Assembly (NCBI GenBank): GCA_030528765.1
Contig: JAUMYD010000046.1
Location: forward strand, 1-11,646
DNA: 11,646 nt
Direction of reading: 5' to 3'
From: Bacillota bacterium
Lineage (GTDB): Bacteria; Bacillota; Dehalobacteriia; UBA4068
A program made the translations under genes and the position numbers. The notes beneath the pieces are model-generated. The model ran no database searches. It saw only the letters and a list, made by a program, of their open reading frames with translations, and had not been told where the DNA came from. Positions 1 through 6,339 of this stretch are shown in pieces (the stretch's first letter is position 1; the number at the start of each line of letters is the position of its first letter).

Positions 1-513
1 GAGGTTTCTGCACAAAAGGATCTGACGATTGAATGCATTTTTGATATATCGAGCGGCGGAACGATTCGGTTTAAAAACAAGCGTGTGGATGTTGCTGTTG
101 TAAAACCTTGCCAACTTGTATTCAATGGAACCGCTAACGAACTGCCGATTCCACTGATAGCCATCGAGTGTAAAACAAATTTGGATAAAAATATGATATC
201 AGGAATCGAGCACTCTGTTAGCGAACTGAAAAAGACATTCCCCGACTGCCATTATTTCGTTGTTACGGAGGTGTCCGACTTTGATGTCAAAAAATCCAAC
301 TATGCATCTTCCGGCATTGATGAAATGTATATTTTGCGTCAGCAAAAACGCGGACCAATCAGGAGAAACCCTGAATTGAGGAAACCGTTGAGTTCAACCC
401 TTGTACAAGAACTTTCGGAAATTTTGATACAAAACATTGCCGCCATGAATGCTGATGTAATCGGTCTGGATACCAGAATGCAAAACGGAAAGTTAATCGG
501 GAGGGCACTATGA
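1..513 (+). CDS. Restriction endonuclease subunit, Bpu10I/BbvCI-like (5' end outside window)
   Basis: The reading frame is open from base 1, so the gene begins upstream; 170 C-terminal residues are visible. A GTG at 85 could be mistaken for the start, but homologous sequence continues before it. A PD-(D/E)XK nuclease core is visible: Asp30 in RVDVAVV, then Glu56-Cys57-Lys58 in IAIECKT, 26 residues later. The next gene carries a parallel core (KDQDF, then VAIECKT) and shares the later IDE(M/V)YIL motif, so the two are paralogous subunits. From knowledge of the family, Bpu10I and BbvCI are heterodimeric type II enzymes cutting asymmetric CCTNAGC-like sites, each subunit cleaving one strand. The stop overlaps the next start (ATGA), indicating translational coupling and equal subunit production. 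The family call is strong; the target site is inferred. Codon use is AT-rich compared with the host genes after 3440. Confidence 0.82.
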   Translation, partial: EVSAQKDLTIECIFDISSGGTIRFKNKRVDVAVVKPCQLVFNGTANELPIPLIAIECKTNLDKNMISGIEHSVSELKKTFPDCHYFVVTEVSDFDVKKSNYASSGIDEMYILRQQKRGPIRRNPELRKPLSSTLVQELSEILIQNIAAMNADVIGLDTRMQNGKLIGRAL

Positions 514-1379
514 ATGTAGAAATAATCGACAATAAACATATTCATGGAAAAAATCTCCGTGAATATACATCCAGGCAGAGAGGTGCGCGAAAACAACTTT
601 TTGAAGATGTTGTCACTCACTATGAAAACTATAGAAACACAGTTGATGCAGCAGGAAATTTAGATCATAACGGCATTCGTGACATTGTCTCTGCCTTAAA
701 CAATTATCGGAGATATGCAATTCCTGTGTTTGATGGCCTTGATAATGCTGGTCAGAAAGCATTAGGCTATACGATTATGGAAGAGTTCTTTTATTTGCTG
801 TTTTCAAAGAAGGCATCTCTTATGGGGTTACATAATGATAGTTTATTTTTAGGAAAAGGTAACTCTTATGTAAGCCTGAGTTTTACTCCCGGATCTTTTG
901 CTGAAATTTTCAGTAAGCCTAGCGCATATATCCATACCAAAGATCAGGATTTTGTGTTGGGCACAAATGTTCAGATTCAGGTAAGAGCAGATGGTGATCC
1001 TGAAACCGCCAATACTGTGATTCCTGTTGTGGCAATCGAATGCAAAACATATCTGGAGCGTAATATGCTTGACTCATGTGCTGCAACAGCCAGTCGCTTG
1101 AAAAGCGCTATGCCATATTGCATTTACATCGTAGCTTCTGAATATATGAAAATGTCAGATGCAACCCCTGAATTAACGGATATCGATGAGGTCTATATTC
1201 TTTGTAGAGCAAAAAACTCTGATCGTGAGCGTCGCAAACGAAATGGAGAACCTCCATTTGATATTGATGCCACTCTTATTATTGATTTGTACGAACGCGT
1301 TGAGCGGCACTTAAATGCTATTTGGTGGAAGCCAGACGATGCTGTGGAAATGGGAAAAATCATCAATCGTCCCAATTGA
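510..1379 (+). CDS. Restriction endonuclease subunit 2, Bpu10I/BbvCI-like
   Basis: This is a complete 289-residue protein starting at the ATG inside the ATGA overlap with the preceding subunit, with a GGGAGG ribosome binding site just upstream. It should be the second half of a heterodimeric type II restriction enzyme that cuts foreign DNA in the cytoplasm. The catalytic core is Asp147 of KDQDF and Glu177-Cys178-Lys179 of VAIECKT, 30 residues apart. It is followed by LERNMLD, PYCIYIV, IDEVYIL and a C-terminal IWW segment. The stretch from VAIECK to the C-terminus closely resembles what I remember of the BbvCI second subunit, and the length (about 285 residues) also fits. No methyltransferase is in view. 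In BbvCI-type systems cytosine methyltransferases flank the nuclease genes, so they are expected upstream of this window. Activity and specificity are inferred. Confidence 0.86.
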   Translation: MNVEIIDNKHIHGKNLREYTSRQRGARKQLFEDVVTHYENYRNTVDAAGNLDHNGIRDIVSALNNYRRYAIPVFDGLDNAGQKALGYTIMEEFFYLLFSKKASLMGLHNDSLFLGKGNSYVSLSFTPGSFAEIFSKPSAYIHTKDQDFVLGTNVQIQVRADGDPETANTVIPVVAIECKTYLERNMLDSCAATASRLKSAMPYCIYIVASEYMKMSDATPELTDIDEVYILCRAKNSDRERRKRNGEPPFDIDATLIIDLYERVERHLNAIWWKPDDAVEMGKIINRPN

Positions 1380-1417
1380 TATGCGGCATATCTATAGCAA
1401 AATGCGATATTTTGCTA
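1379..1417. repeat. Two adjacent palindromes between the nuclease and HEPN genes
   Basis: Bases 1379-1391 form a perfect 13-nt palindrome (ATATGC-G-GCATAT) that overlaps the nuclease stop codon. Bases 1395-1403 and 1409-1417 form a 9-bp perfect inverted repeat (TAGCAAAAT / ATTTTGCTA) around a 5-nt loop. No T-tract follows, so an intrinsic terminator is unlikely. The position ahead of the HEPN gene suggests an operator or an mRNA-processing hairpin. This is inference; only the symmetry is seen. Confidence 0.5.
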
Positions 1418-1451
1418 CAGATACTGCCTGTGAATGAAAGAAGGTGGTGCA

Positions 1452-2897
1452 ATGAAAGAACCCGAACGGCTGATTGGCTTTGTGAATTACGATAATGCAG
1501 ATACTGCATTTGAATTTGATGCCGATAATTTTGTATTGAACCTATATCCTACCAAGGAATTATGGAAAAAGTATGTTCGCCCATCATATGTATTCAGTAA
1601 GCACCCCTTAGATTCTACAAAACATGAATGGATTCCTGAAAATCGGATTCATGGTAAAACCTCTTCTGGGCAACAGGTTGTCTTTTCAGTCCAAGGCGAT
1701 CCAGGTTCGTATCACGGATTCTTATCTTTTCAGGTTAACTGGTACTTCTGTTGTTACGATGGAATGGACGAAAATCATATTTCCGGCTTCTCTATTGATG
1801 GAATTACTGTAGATTCATTTTATTCTCCGTGGGTAGCATTAGAGCAGAAACATGAATATGACAAAGAACTCAATGCCACAAAAATGGTAGTATCATCTAC
1901 CAAGAGTCCCGCTGCCACCTGCGGAAATTATATGATTACAGATACTGTAAAAGCTACTATGGAGGTGGATGCATACACTGCATCGGGGTTGGGCGATTAT
2001 GAGCATCCCATTTTTGCAAACAGTAGGTTTATCACTGAATTCAGCGAACCCGTCACAATCGATACTGTAATCAAAGCGTTTGAACACACACTTCGTTTTT
2101 TCATATATGTCACATACCGTGCAAATGTTGATATTAGAAAAGCCGATCTGTTTGTGATGAACGAAAAAGGCGGACATGACTATTGGGGTGTTGTGGTGTT
2201 TCCGCAGGGTGAGCCAGCGGAAAAAAGCAAGGATGCAAGGCATCATCTAATCATATACAATGATTTGAAAGAAAAAATGGCCTTGCTTTTCGATGCTATA
2301 AAGAACGAACACACTTCGATTCAGCATATCTGCTCAAATTATGATGCCACTCATTCCTATCCAATCAGCAGAGTAATAATGGTTTTGGCCGCTTTTGAGC
2401 GTGTCTATGGACACATACACGGAAAAGACACCGAACGTTCAGAAGAGTACATCGAAATTAAAGCAAAAGTAGTTGAACTCATTGACCATCTGCAGAAGGA
2501 AAATACAGGCAAACGGAAAAAGGCAGCAAAAACGCTGAAAGACTTTGTTTTTAATCGTGATTCCAGCTTTTCATCCAACACTGCATATGCCCTTAAAGAT
2601 TGTGCAGAAATAATGAAGCCTTTTGTTAAAAAGAGGTACAAAGGTGAATACGATAGAATAGTTGATGAAATAAGTGAACGGATTGGTATTGTACGGAATG
2701 GAGTAGCACATTGTCGTCTCGATTTTGAACTTGAAGCTGTTCATTTGTCCGATATTCTAATTATGGAAGAACTCCTATATGCTATGCAGCTAAAGCATAT
2801 TGGGTTAACAACGCACGAATGTCATAAAGCAATCGGACGACTGTTTAGAGAAAATATTCGTTTTAAAGATCCTGCCGAAGACATAGCGCATCAGTAA
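1452..2897 (+). CDS. HEPN-domain protein, ApeA-like (probable abortive-infection RNase)
   Basis: This 481-residue protein starts at the ATG at 1452 because AAGGTGG lies just upstream of it; an in-frame ATG at 1434 has no ribosome binding site. The N-terminal half is rich in aromatic and beta-type segments, resembling ApeA N-terminal domains. The C-terminal half is helical and ends in a HEPN catalytic motif: Arg415-Asn-Gly-Val-Ala-His420 (R-x4-H), inside an IVRNGVAH segment. In the HEPN family this Arg/His pair forms an RNase active site on dimerisation, and ApeA proteins are reported anti-phage abortive-infection effectors. There is no signal peptide or membrane segment, so it should act in the cytoplasm. 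It lies 72 bp after the restriction subunits on the same strand and shares their AT-rich composition, which fits a defence island. The HEPN call is solid; the ApeA assignment rests on overall layout and is less certain. Confidence 0.75.
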   Translation: MKEPERLIGFVNYDNADTAFEFDADNFVLNLYPTKELWKKYVRPSYVFSKHPLDSTKHEWIPENRIHGKTSSGQQVVFSVQGDPGSYHGFLSFQVNWYFCCYDGMDENHISGFSIDGITVDSFYSPWVALEQKHEYDKELNATKMVVSSTKSPAATCGNYMITDTVKATMEVDAYTASGLGDYEHPIFANSRFITEFSEPVTIDTVIKAFEHTLRFFIYVTYRANVDIRKADLFVMNEKGGHDYWGVVVFPQGEPAEKSKDARHHLIIYNDLKEKMALLFDAIKNEHTSIQHICSNYDATHSYPISRVIMVLAAFERVYGHIHGKDTERSEEYIEIKAKVVELIDHLQKENTGKRKKAAKTLKDFVFNRDSSFSSNTAYALKDCAEIMKPFVKKRYKGEYDRIVDEISERIGIVRNGVAHCRLDFELEAVHLSDILIMEELLYAMQLKHIGLTTHECHKAIGRLFRENIRFKDPAEDIAHQ

Positions 2898-2902
2898 CGG
2901 AA

Positions 2903-2948
2903 AAAGAGCCACACAACGGACGCAAGGTCTGTAGTGTGGCTCTTTATC
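2903..2948 (+). terminator. Intrinsic terminator after the HEPN gene
   Basis: A perfect 12-bp stem (AAAGAGCCACAC at 2903-2914 pairing with GTGTGGCTCTTT at 2934-2945) extends inward by six more pairs after one A-A mismatch. It starts five bases after the HEPN stop codon. The U-run is short and lies partly in the stem, so it should terminate with moderate strength. Confidence 0.8.
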
Positions 2949-3017
2949 GTTCACACTTTGTTATCTGGATTTATCGTACCTTCTATGGCATAGTGTCTCG
3001 CTGCAAGGAGGTGTGAT

Positions 3018-3299
3018 ATGGGCAACATTCTGGAAGAGTTCTGGTACGGGAATATAAATCCCCAGGAACAGAGCAAGGAAAGCAACCGGGCAATCAAAGA
3101 ATTACTCAAACTGATGGGGCGTAACCGGGATCGGCTACATGACTCCATGACAGCGGAGCAACGGGAGACTCTCGAAAAATACGATGACTGCGTCAATGAA
3201 ATGTACAGCTTGATCGAACTGGAGATATTCTCCTATGCTTTCCGGCTTGGAGGTAGGCTTATGCTTGCCACGCTGATGGACAGCGGTGAGGATGCCTAA
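3018..3299 (+). CDS. Small DUF6809-family protein, function unknown
   Basis: This is a 93-residue acidic, largely helical protein with a strong AAGGAGG ribosome binding site at 3005-3011. The start MGNILEEFWYGNINPQEQ, the middle LTAEQ/YDDC-type segment and the C-terminal FSYAFRLGGRLM match the pattern I recall for DUF6809. These are short proteins common in Clostridia, often on mobile or accessory DNA. No catalytic motif, signal peptide or membrane span is visible. It lies alone between two related hairpins (2903-2948 and 3310-3347), so it is probably its own transcription unit. Its base composition is intermediate between the defence genes and the host genes. No function can be assigned; the family name is from memory and moderately sure. 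Confidence 0.72.
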   Translation: MGNILEEFWYGNINPQEQSKESNRAIKELLKLMGRNRDRLHDSMTAEQRETLEKYDDCVNEMYSLIELEIFSYAFRLGGRLMLATLMDSGEDA

Positions 3300-3309
3300 A
3301 GCAGAAAAA

Positions 3310-3347
3310 GACCACACAGCAGACTATCAAAAGCCTGTTGTGTGGTC
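3310..3347 (+). terminator. Hairpin after the DUF6809 gene, likely terminator
   Basis: A 13-bp stem (GACCACACAGCAG at 3310-3322 with CTGTTGTGTGGTC at 3335-3347, one G-U pair) lies ten bases after the stop codon. It is preceded by AAAAA, but what follows (ATTCTGTT) is a poor U-tract. Its arms resemble those of the hairpin at 2903-2945. Confidence 0.6.
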
Positions 3348-3350
3348 ATT

Positions 3351-3445
3351 CTGTTGGCACCGCTTGAGGACGTCACTCAAAAATTATCGTTGTTTCCAAT
3401 AATCCCTAAGTGAACGCTCCAAAAGGGGCTGCCGCTTTTTGTCTC
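3351..3445. other. Gene-free junction between accessory block and host murI
   Basis: No gene is seen here. The stretch holds an imperfect 17-nt palindrome at 3364-3380 (TTGAGGAC / GTC-A-CTCAA). At 3421-3440 is an A4-GGGGCTGCCGC-T5 element that looks like one arm of a host-style terminator for murI on the minus strand. Base composition changes from AT-rich on the left to GC-rich on the right. No tRNA or integrase marks an attachment site. Confidence 0.4.
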
Positions 3446-4243
3446 TTATTCCGAAAGCTGCTCCATGGCGCTGCGGAACAATTTCTCCACCAGCGGGATC
3501 CAGCTTCCCCTTTCATCGCTGCTGCGGAGTTCCAGGCTTCCTTTGCCTCCATTTCGCCGCAGGCCGCAGGCTTCCAGCCTGCGCAGGGTCTCCCGGGCTG
3601 TTCCCGGCCCCCCCTGAAATATCTTCACTGGGCCGCCGATCACCTTCCGGATGCTTTTTTCCACCAAAGGATAGTGGGTGCAGCCCAGAACGAGCGCATC
3701 CGGCGGTGGGCTGAGCGCCTCCCGGAGCAGGCTTTTCAGCAGGGCTTCCAGATCCGGCCCTTCCAGAATGCCTTTTTCGATCATCTCCACCAGGCCGGGG
3801 CAGGGGAGGGGCAGCACCTCTGCTTTGCTTTCATAGCTTTTCAGCAGGCGCTGGAATTTGTTCTCCCGCAGGGTAACAGGGGTCGCCAGCACCAGCACCC
3901 GGGGGTGTGCGCCGCTCAGGGCAGCGGGCTTCAGGGCCGGTTCGATGCCGATCACCGGCTGATCCGGGTATTTTTGCCGCAGCTGCTCAATGGCCGCACT
4001 GGTGGCTGTGTTACAGGCCACCACCAGGGCCTTGGCAGAGAGCGCATCCAGAAGGAAGTCCGCGCGGTCCAGGGTCAGGGCTCGCACCTGCTCCACGCTT
4101 TTTTCTCCATAAGGGGCGTTGGCTGCGTCCCCGTAATAGATATAGTTTTCCTCCGGCATCAGCCGGATCAGTTCCAGCAGGACCGTAAGGCCGCCCAAGC
4201 CGGAATCCAGCACTGCCACGGGGGCATTTGCATCATGCTTCAT
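3446..4243 (-). CDS. murI: Glutamate racemase
   Basis: MurI interconverts L- and D-glutamate in the cytoplasm and supplies D-Glu for peptidoglycan. The 265-residue protein has the family length. Visible motifs are VLDSGLGG (Asp13-Ser14), the YYGDAANAPYG segment at about 36-46, ACNTATS with catalytic Cys77, and GCTHYPL with catalytic Cys188. The chosen start at 4243 (MKHDANAPVAVLDSG) has a GAGGG ribosome binding site. An in-frame ATG further upstream at 4375 would add 44 residues overlapping the dehydrogenase gene and is rejected. The gene lies 40 bp downstream of the D-2-hydroxyacid dehydrogenase on the same strand and is probably co-transcribed from the promoter at 5281-5309. Only half of a plausible terminator follows it. 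Confidence 0.96.
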   Translation of the reverse strand: MKHDANAPVAVLDSGLGGLTVLLELIRLMPEENYIYYGDAANAPYGEKSVEQVRALTLDRADFLLDALSAKALVVACNTATSAAIEQLRQKYPDQPVIGIEPALKPAALSGAHPRVLVLATPVTLRENKFQRLLKSYESKAEVLPLPCPGLVEMIEKGILEGPDLEALLKSLLREALSPPPDALVLGCTHYPLVEKSIRKVIGGPVKIFQGGPGTARETLRRLEACGLRRNGGKGSLELRSSDERGSWIPLVEKLFRSAMEQLSE

Positions 4244-4283
4244 AAGCCTGCCCTCTTCCCTTCGGAAAATGGGAAATGCTTCT

Positions 4284-5234
4284 TTAAATCCGGTTGATCG
4301 GGGAGCCGGCCAACCACTGACGGATGTTCTCAAAGACGATGATGGCCCGCTTGACCATGGATTCTCGGGTGGCAAAGGCTACATGGGGCGTGACCACTGT
4401 CCGGGGACAATCCCGCAGGGGCTGCTCCTCCGGCAGGGGAGGCTCTGTATCGAATACATCCAGACCGGCCCCGGCGATGCGGCCTTCCCGCAGGGCAGCC
4501 GCCAGAGCGGCACTCTCCACCACGGGGCCACGGGCAGTATTGATCAGGATGGCGCTGGGCTTCATCAGGGAGAGCATCTTTTCATCGATCAGGCCCTTGG
4601 TTTCGGCCGTGACCGGCAGGTGCAGGGATACGATGTCGCTTTCCTGCATCAGCTGCTCCAGGGGCATGTATTCAATGCCCATGGTCAGGGCTTCCGGGCG
4701 CTGGCTGCGGCTATAGGCTACCAGACGGCAGCCGATGGCCTTGGCGATCTCTGCGGTTTTCAGGCCGATGGCGCCGGTGCCCACGATGCCCAGGGTCTTT
4801 CCGGCCAGCTCAAAGCCGATCAGGCCGCTCTTGTCCTTTCCGGCCCGGCAGGCAGCATCACAGGCGATCACATTGCGGGAGACAGCCACCATCAGGCCGA
4901 TGGCCAACTCTGCCACGGCATTGGTGGAGTAGCCGGAGGCATTGGAAAGCAGGATGCCCCGGCTTTTGCAATAGTCCACATCCACATGATCCACGCCGGT
5001 GAAGCCGATGGAGATCATTTTCAGATTCGGGCAGCGGCTGAGCACCTCCTCCCGCAGGGGCTGATTGGCCAGAATGAGAATTTCCGCATCGCCAATGCGT
5101 TCTGCCAATTCATCCGGGGTGGCGGCACGATCATTGTAGGCGGTGAAGCTGTGGCCCGCAGCTGTGAGAAAGCTGCTGACTTCTTCTAATTTTTCCGGGC
5201 TGATGCCCAGTGGTTCCATCAAAACGATTTTCAT
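4284..5234 (-). CDS. D-isomer 2-hydroxyacid dehydrogenase, NAD(P)-dependent
   Basis: This 316-residue cytoplasmic enzyme belongs to the family that reversibly reduces 2-oxoacids to D-2-hydroxyacids. The Rossmann motif is G152-T-G154-A-I-G157. The catalytic triad is Arg235 (NTARGPVV), Glu264 (DVFDTEPP) and His284 (TPHVAFAT). The end of the second cofactor strand reads AYSRS at 173-177 with no acidic residue, which leans towards NADPH acceptance; this is inference. Upstream in-frame codons run into the neighbouring gene; the start at 5234 has AGGAG spaced eight bases away and a promoter behind it. The substrate (hydroxypyruvate, glyoxylate, 2-oxoglutarate or a branched ketoacid) cannot be read from the sequence. 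It is followed by murI after 40 bp. Confidence 0.92.
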   Translation of the reverse strand: MKIVLMEPLGISPEKLEEVSSFLTAAGHSFTAYNDRAATPDELAERIGDAEILILANQPLREEVLSRCPNLKMISIGFTGVDHVDVDYCKSRGILLSNASGYSTNAVAELAIGLMVAVSRNVIACDAACRAGKDKSGLIGFELAGKTLGIVGTGAIGLKTAEIAKAIGCRLVAYSRSQRPEALTMGIEYMPLEQLMQESDIVSLHLPVTAETKGLIDEKMLSLMKPSAILINTARGPVVESAALAAALREGRIAGAGLDVFDTEPPLPEEQPLRDCPRTVVTPHVAFATRESMVKRAIIVFENIRQWLAGSPINRI

Positions 5235-5280
5235 GATAGAAAGCTCCTTTTCTGAAAGTATAAGGTCCTTCTGCATATTT

Positions 5281-5309
5281 ATTATAGCTGTTTTCTGTGA
5301 AAAGCGCAA
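5281..5309 (-). promoter_or_regulatory. Promoter of the dehydrogenase-murI operon
   Basis: On the minus strand there is a perfect TATAAT -10 box (5281-5286) and a weak TTGCGC -35 box (5304-5309) with a 17-bp spacer. It lies about 47 bp upstream of the dehydrogenase start, in the 106-bp gap after the nucleotidyltransferase gene. Confidence 0.6.
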
Positions 5310-5340
5310 CATTGCTGCTGCTCCTTTTCTGCTCCCCTCA

Positions 5341-5835
5341 TCACTTTTCCAATAGTTTTTCGATGAGCTGCAGATCATGCCGATCTTTTTCCCGCAGCTC
5401 ATAGCCGCTGTGAAAGTTTCTCTGCCCCTTTGGGGAGATGCAGGGGATTTCCCGCCCGGCAAAGCTGGCTTCCCCAAAATAATCTGCTTCGAAGAGATAC
5501 CAGCCGCCTTCCGGGTCGGCCTGTTTCGCTTTTCCTGCTTCCTCCAGCACAAAGGGGTGAATATCCAGATAGCCCAGCTGCGGGTGGTGAAGCTCCGCAC
5601 GGACGGGCAGCCAGTCTGTTTCCAGCCGGTAGCCCTGCTCCTGCAGGAGCCGCAGCAGTTTTTCCGTATAGGCTGCGTCGAAATCGATATCCACATCCCG
5701 GTGTTCCCGGCTTTGCTGGCCGAAGAGTGCGTCCACGCCCCAGCCGCCGTCCAGCCAATAGCGGATCCCAGCGGCATCCAGCAGCTGTAGCACCTGCAGC
5801 AGGTCTTCTTTCGTGACGATTTCTTTCTTCTCCAT
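5341..5835 (-). CDS. Lincosamide nucleotidyltransferase homologue (LnuA-like)
   Basis: This is a 164-residue cytoplasmic protein of the small nucleotidyltransferase fold. The active site is seen as Y26-W-L-D-G-G-W-G-V-D35, followed by REHRDVDIDFD (43-53) with the metal-binding Asp47/Asp49/Asp51 cluster. Further LnuA-like landmarks are GYLDIHP, ADPEGG, IPCIS and FHSGYEL. From memory these line up along the whole of LnuA (about 161 residues), which adenylylates lincomycin and clindamycin. The start at 5835 has AAGGAA upstream; an ATG at 5874 would overlap the promoter and is rejected. Base composition matches the host genes, so it looks resident rather than recently acquired. Resistance is a prediction; another small substrate remains possible. 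Confidence 0.85.
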   Translation of the reverse strand: MEKKEIVTKEDLLQVLQLLDAAGIRYWLDGGWGVDALFGQQSREHRDVDIDFDAAYTEKLLRLLQEQGYRLETDWLPVRAELHHPQLGYLDIHPFVLEEAGKAKQADPEGGWYLFEADYFGEASFAGREIPCISPKGQRNFHSGYELREKDRHDLQLIEKLLEK

Positions 5836-5864
5836 GGCCAATGTTCCTTTCTGCCTTTGCCAAA

Positions 5865-5893
5865 AGTATATCACAGCAGCTTCAGATTGAAAA
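5865..5893 (-). promoter_or_regulatory. Promoter of the nucleotidyltransferase gene
   Basis: Minus-strand -35 TTTTCA (5888-5893), 17-bp spacer, -10 TATACT (5865-5870). The -35 box overlaps that of the divergent promoter at 5887-5915. Confidence 0.6.
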
Positions 5894-5915
5894 GCCTGCT
5901 TTCTTGCGCTATACT
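5887..5915 (+). promoter_or_regulatory. Promoter of the SdpI-family gene
   Basis: Plus-strand -35 TTGAAA (5887-5892), exact 17-bp spacer, -10 TATACT (5910-5915). The -10 lies within the palindrome GCTATACTATAGC. The start codon is 23 bp downstream of the -10 box, giving a very short leader with AGGAGG. Confidence 0.68.
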
Positions 5916-5937
5916 ATAGCAAAGAGGAGGTCTGCCC

Positions 5938-6300
5938 ATGGGATTCTGGATATTCATGCTGTGTATGCTGCTGCTCTCCCCCCTGAGCATGCTGGTTCTG
6001 GGCGTGCTTTGGGGAAAACGGCCGCCGAAGGAGCGGAATCCCTTATACGGTTATCGTAGCCGGCGTTCTTTCTCCAGCCCGGAAGCCTGGGATTATGCAC
6101 AGCAGCGGGCCGGGCGTTTTTTTCTTCTGACGGGCGGCTTGCTTTTTCCCCCAACGCTTCTGGCCATGCTGCTGCTCTTGGAGCAGGAGATCGTCGTGGT
6201 GGGCGGATTTGGGGCGCTGCTTTGTCTTTTGCAGTGCGTTCCGCTGTTTTTCATCGTGTTCTATGTGGAAAAGGGGCTGAAGGAAGAATTCGGCCTGTAA
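5938..6300 (+). CDS. SdpI/YhfL-family membrane protein
   Basis: This is a 120-residue integral membrane protein with about three hydrophobic helices (residues 4-24, about 60-80 and about 86-112). The cytoplasmic or loop motif NPLYGYRSRRSFSSPEAW (34-51) is the hallmark of the SdpI family. SdpI of Bacillus subtilis is an immunity and signalling protein for the SDP toxin, but most family members have unknown roles. This short version has a single SdpI motif and no toxin gene beside it, so an immunity role is not supported. AGGAGG at 5925-5930 fixes the start. The DJ-1-like gene follows after 39 bp on the same strand with no terminator between, so the two are probably co-transcribed. Confidence 0.82.
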   Translation: MGFWIFMLCMLLLSPLSMLVLGVLWGKRPPKERNPLYGYRSRRSFSSPEAWDYAQQRAGRFFLLTGGLLFPPTLLAMLLLLEQEIVVVGGFGALLCLLQCVPLFFIVFYVEKGLKEEFGL

Positions 6301-6339
6301 GCAGGCTTTGCTTTTGCAGAAAGGATCTGGTGGAGGGAA

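Noticed and set aside
945..1050. Apparent loss of the catalytic Asp in the second restriction subunit (Asn in GTNVQIQV when aligned without gaps to RVDVAVV).
   Set aside because: Aligning KDQDF with KRVDV restores a conserved Asp (D147), with a spacing of 30 residues to the ExK against 26 in the first subunit. Both active sites look complete.
2946..3004. Possible promoter for the DUF6809 gene (TTGTTA with an AT-rich stretch downstream).
   Set aside because: No convincing -10 box at the right spacing; too weak to annotate.
3410..4297. 295-codon plus-strand frame opposite murI.
   Set aside because: Shadow of glutamate racemase, which has both catalytic cysteines and the correct length.
4269..5189. 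306-codon plus-strand frame opposite the dehydrogenase.
   Set aside because: Shadow of the dehydrogenase; Gln/Gly/His-rich with no recognisable domain.
5399..5863. 154-codon minus-strand frame in a different phase inside the nucleotidyltransferase gene.
   Set aside because: The LnuA-like frame at 5341-5835 carries the complete motif set; this one is Arg/Gly/Pro-rich noise.
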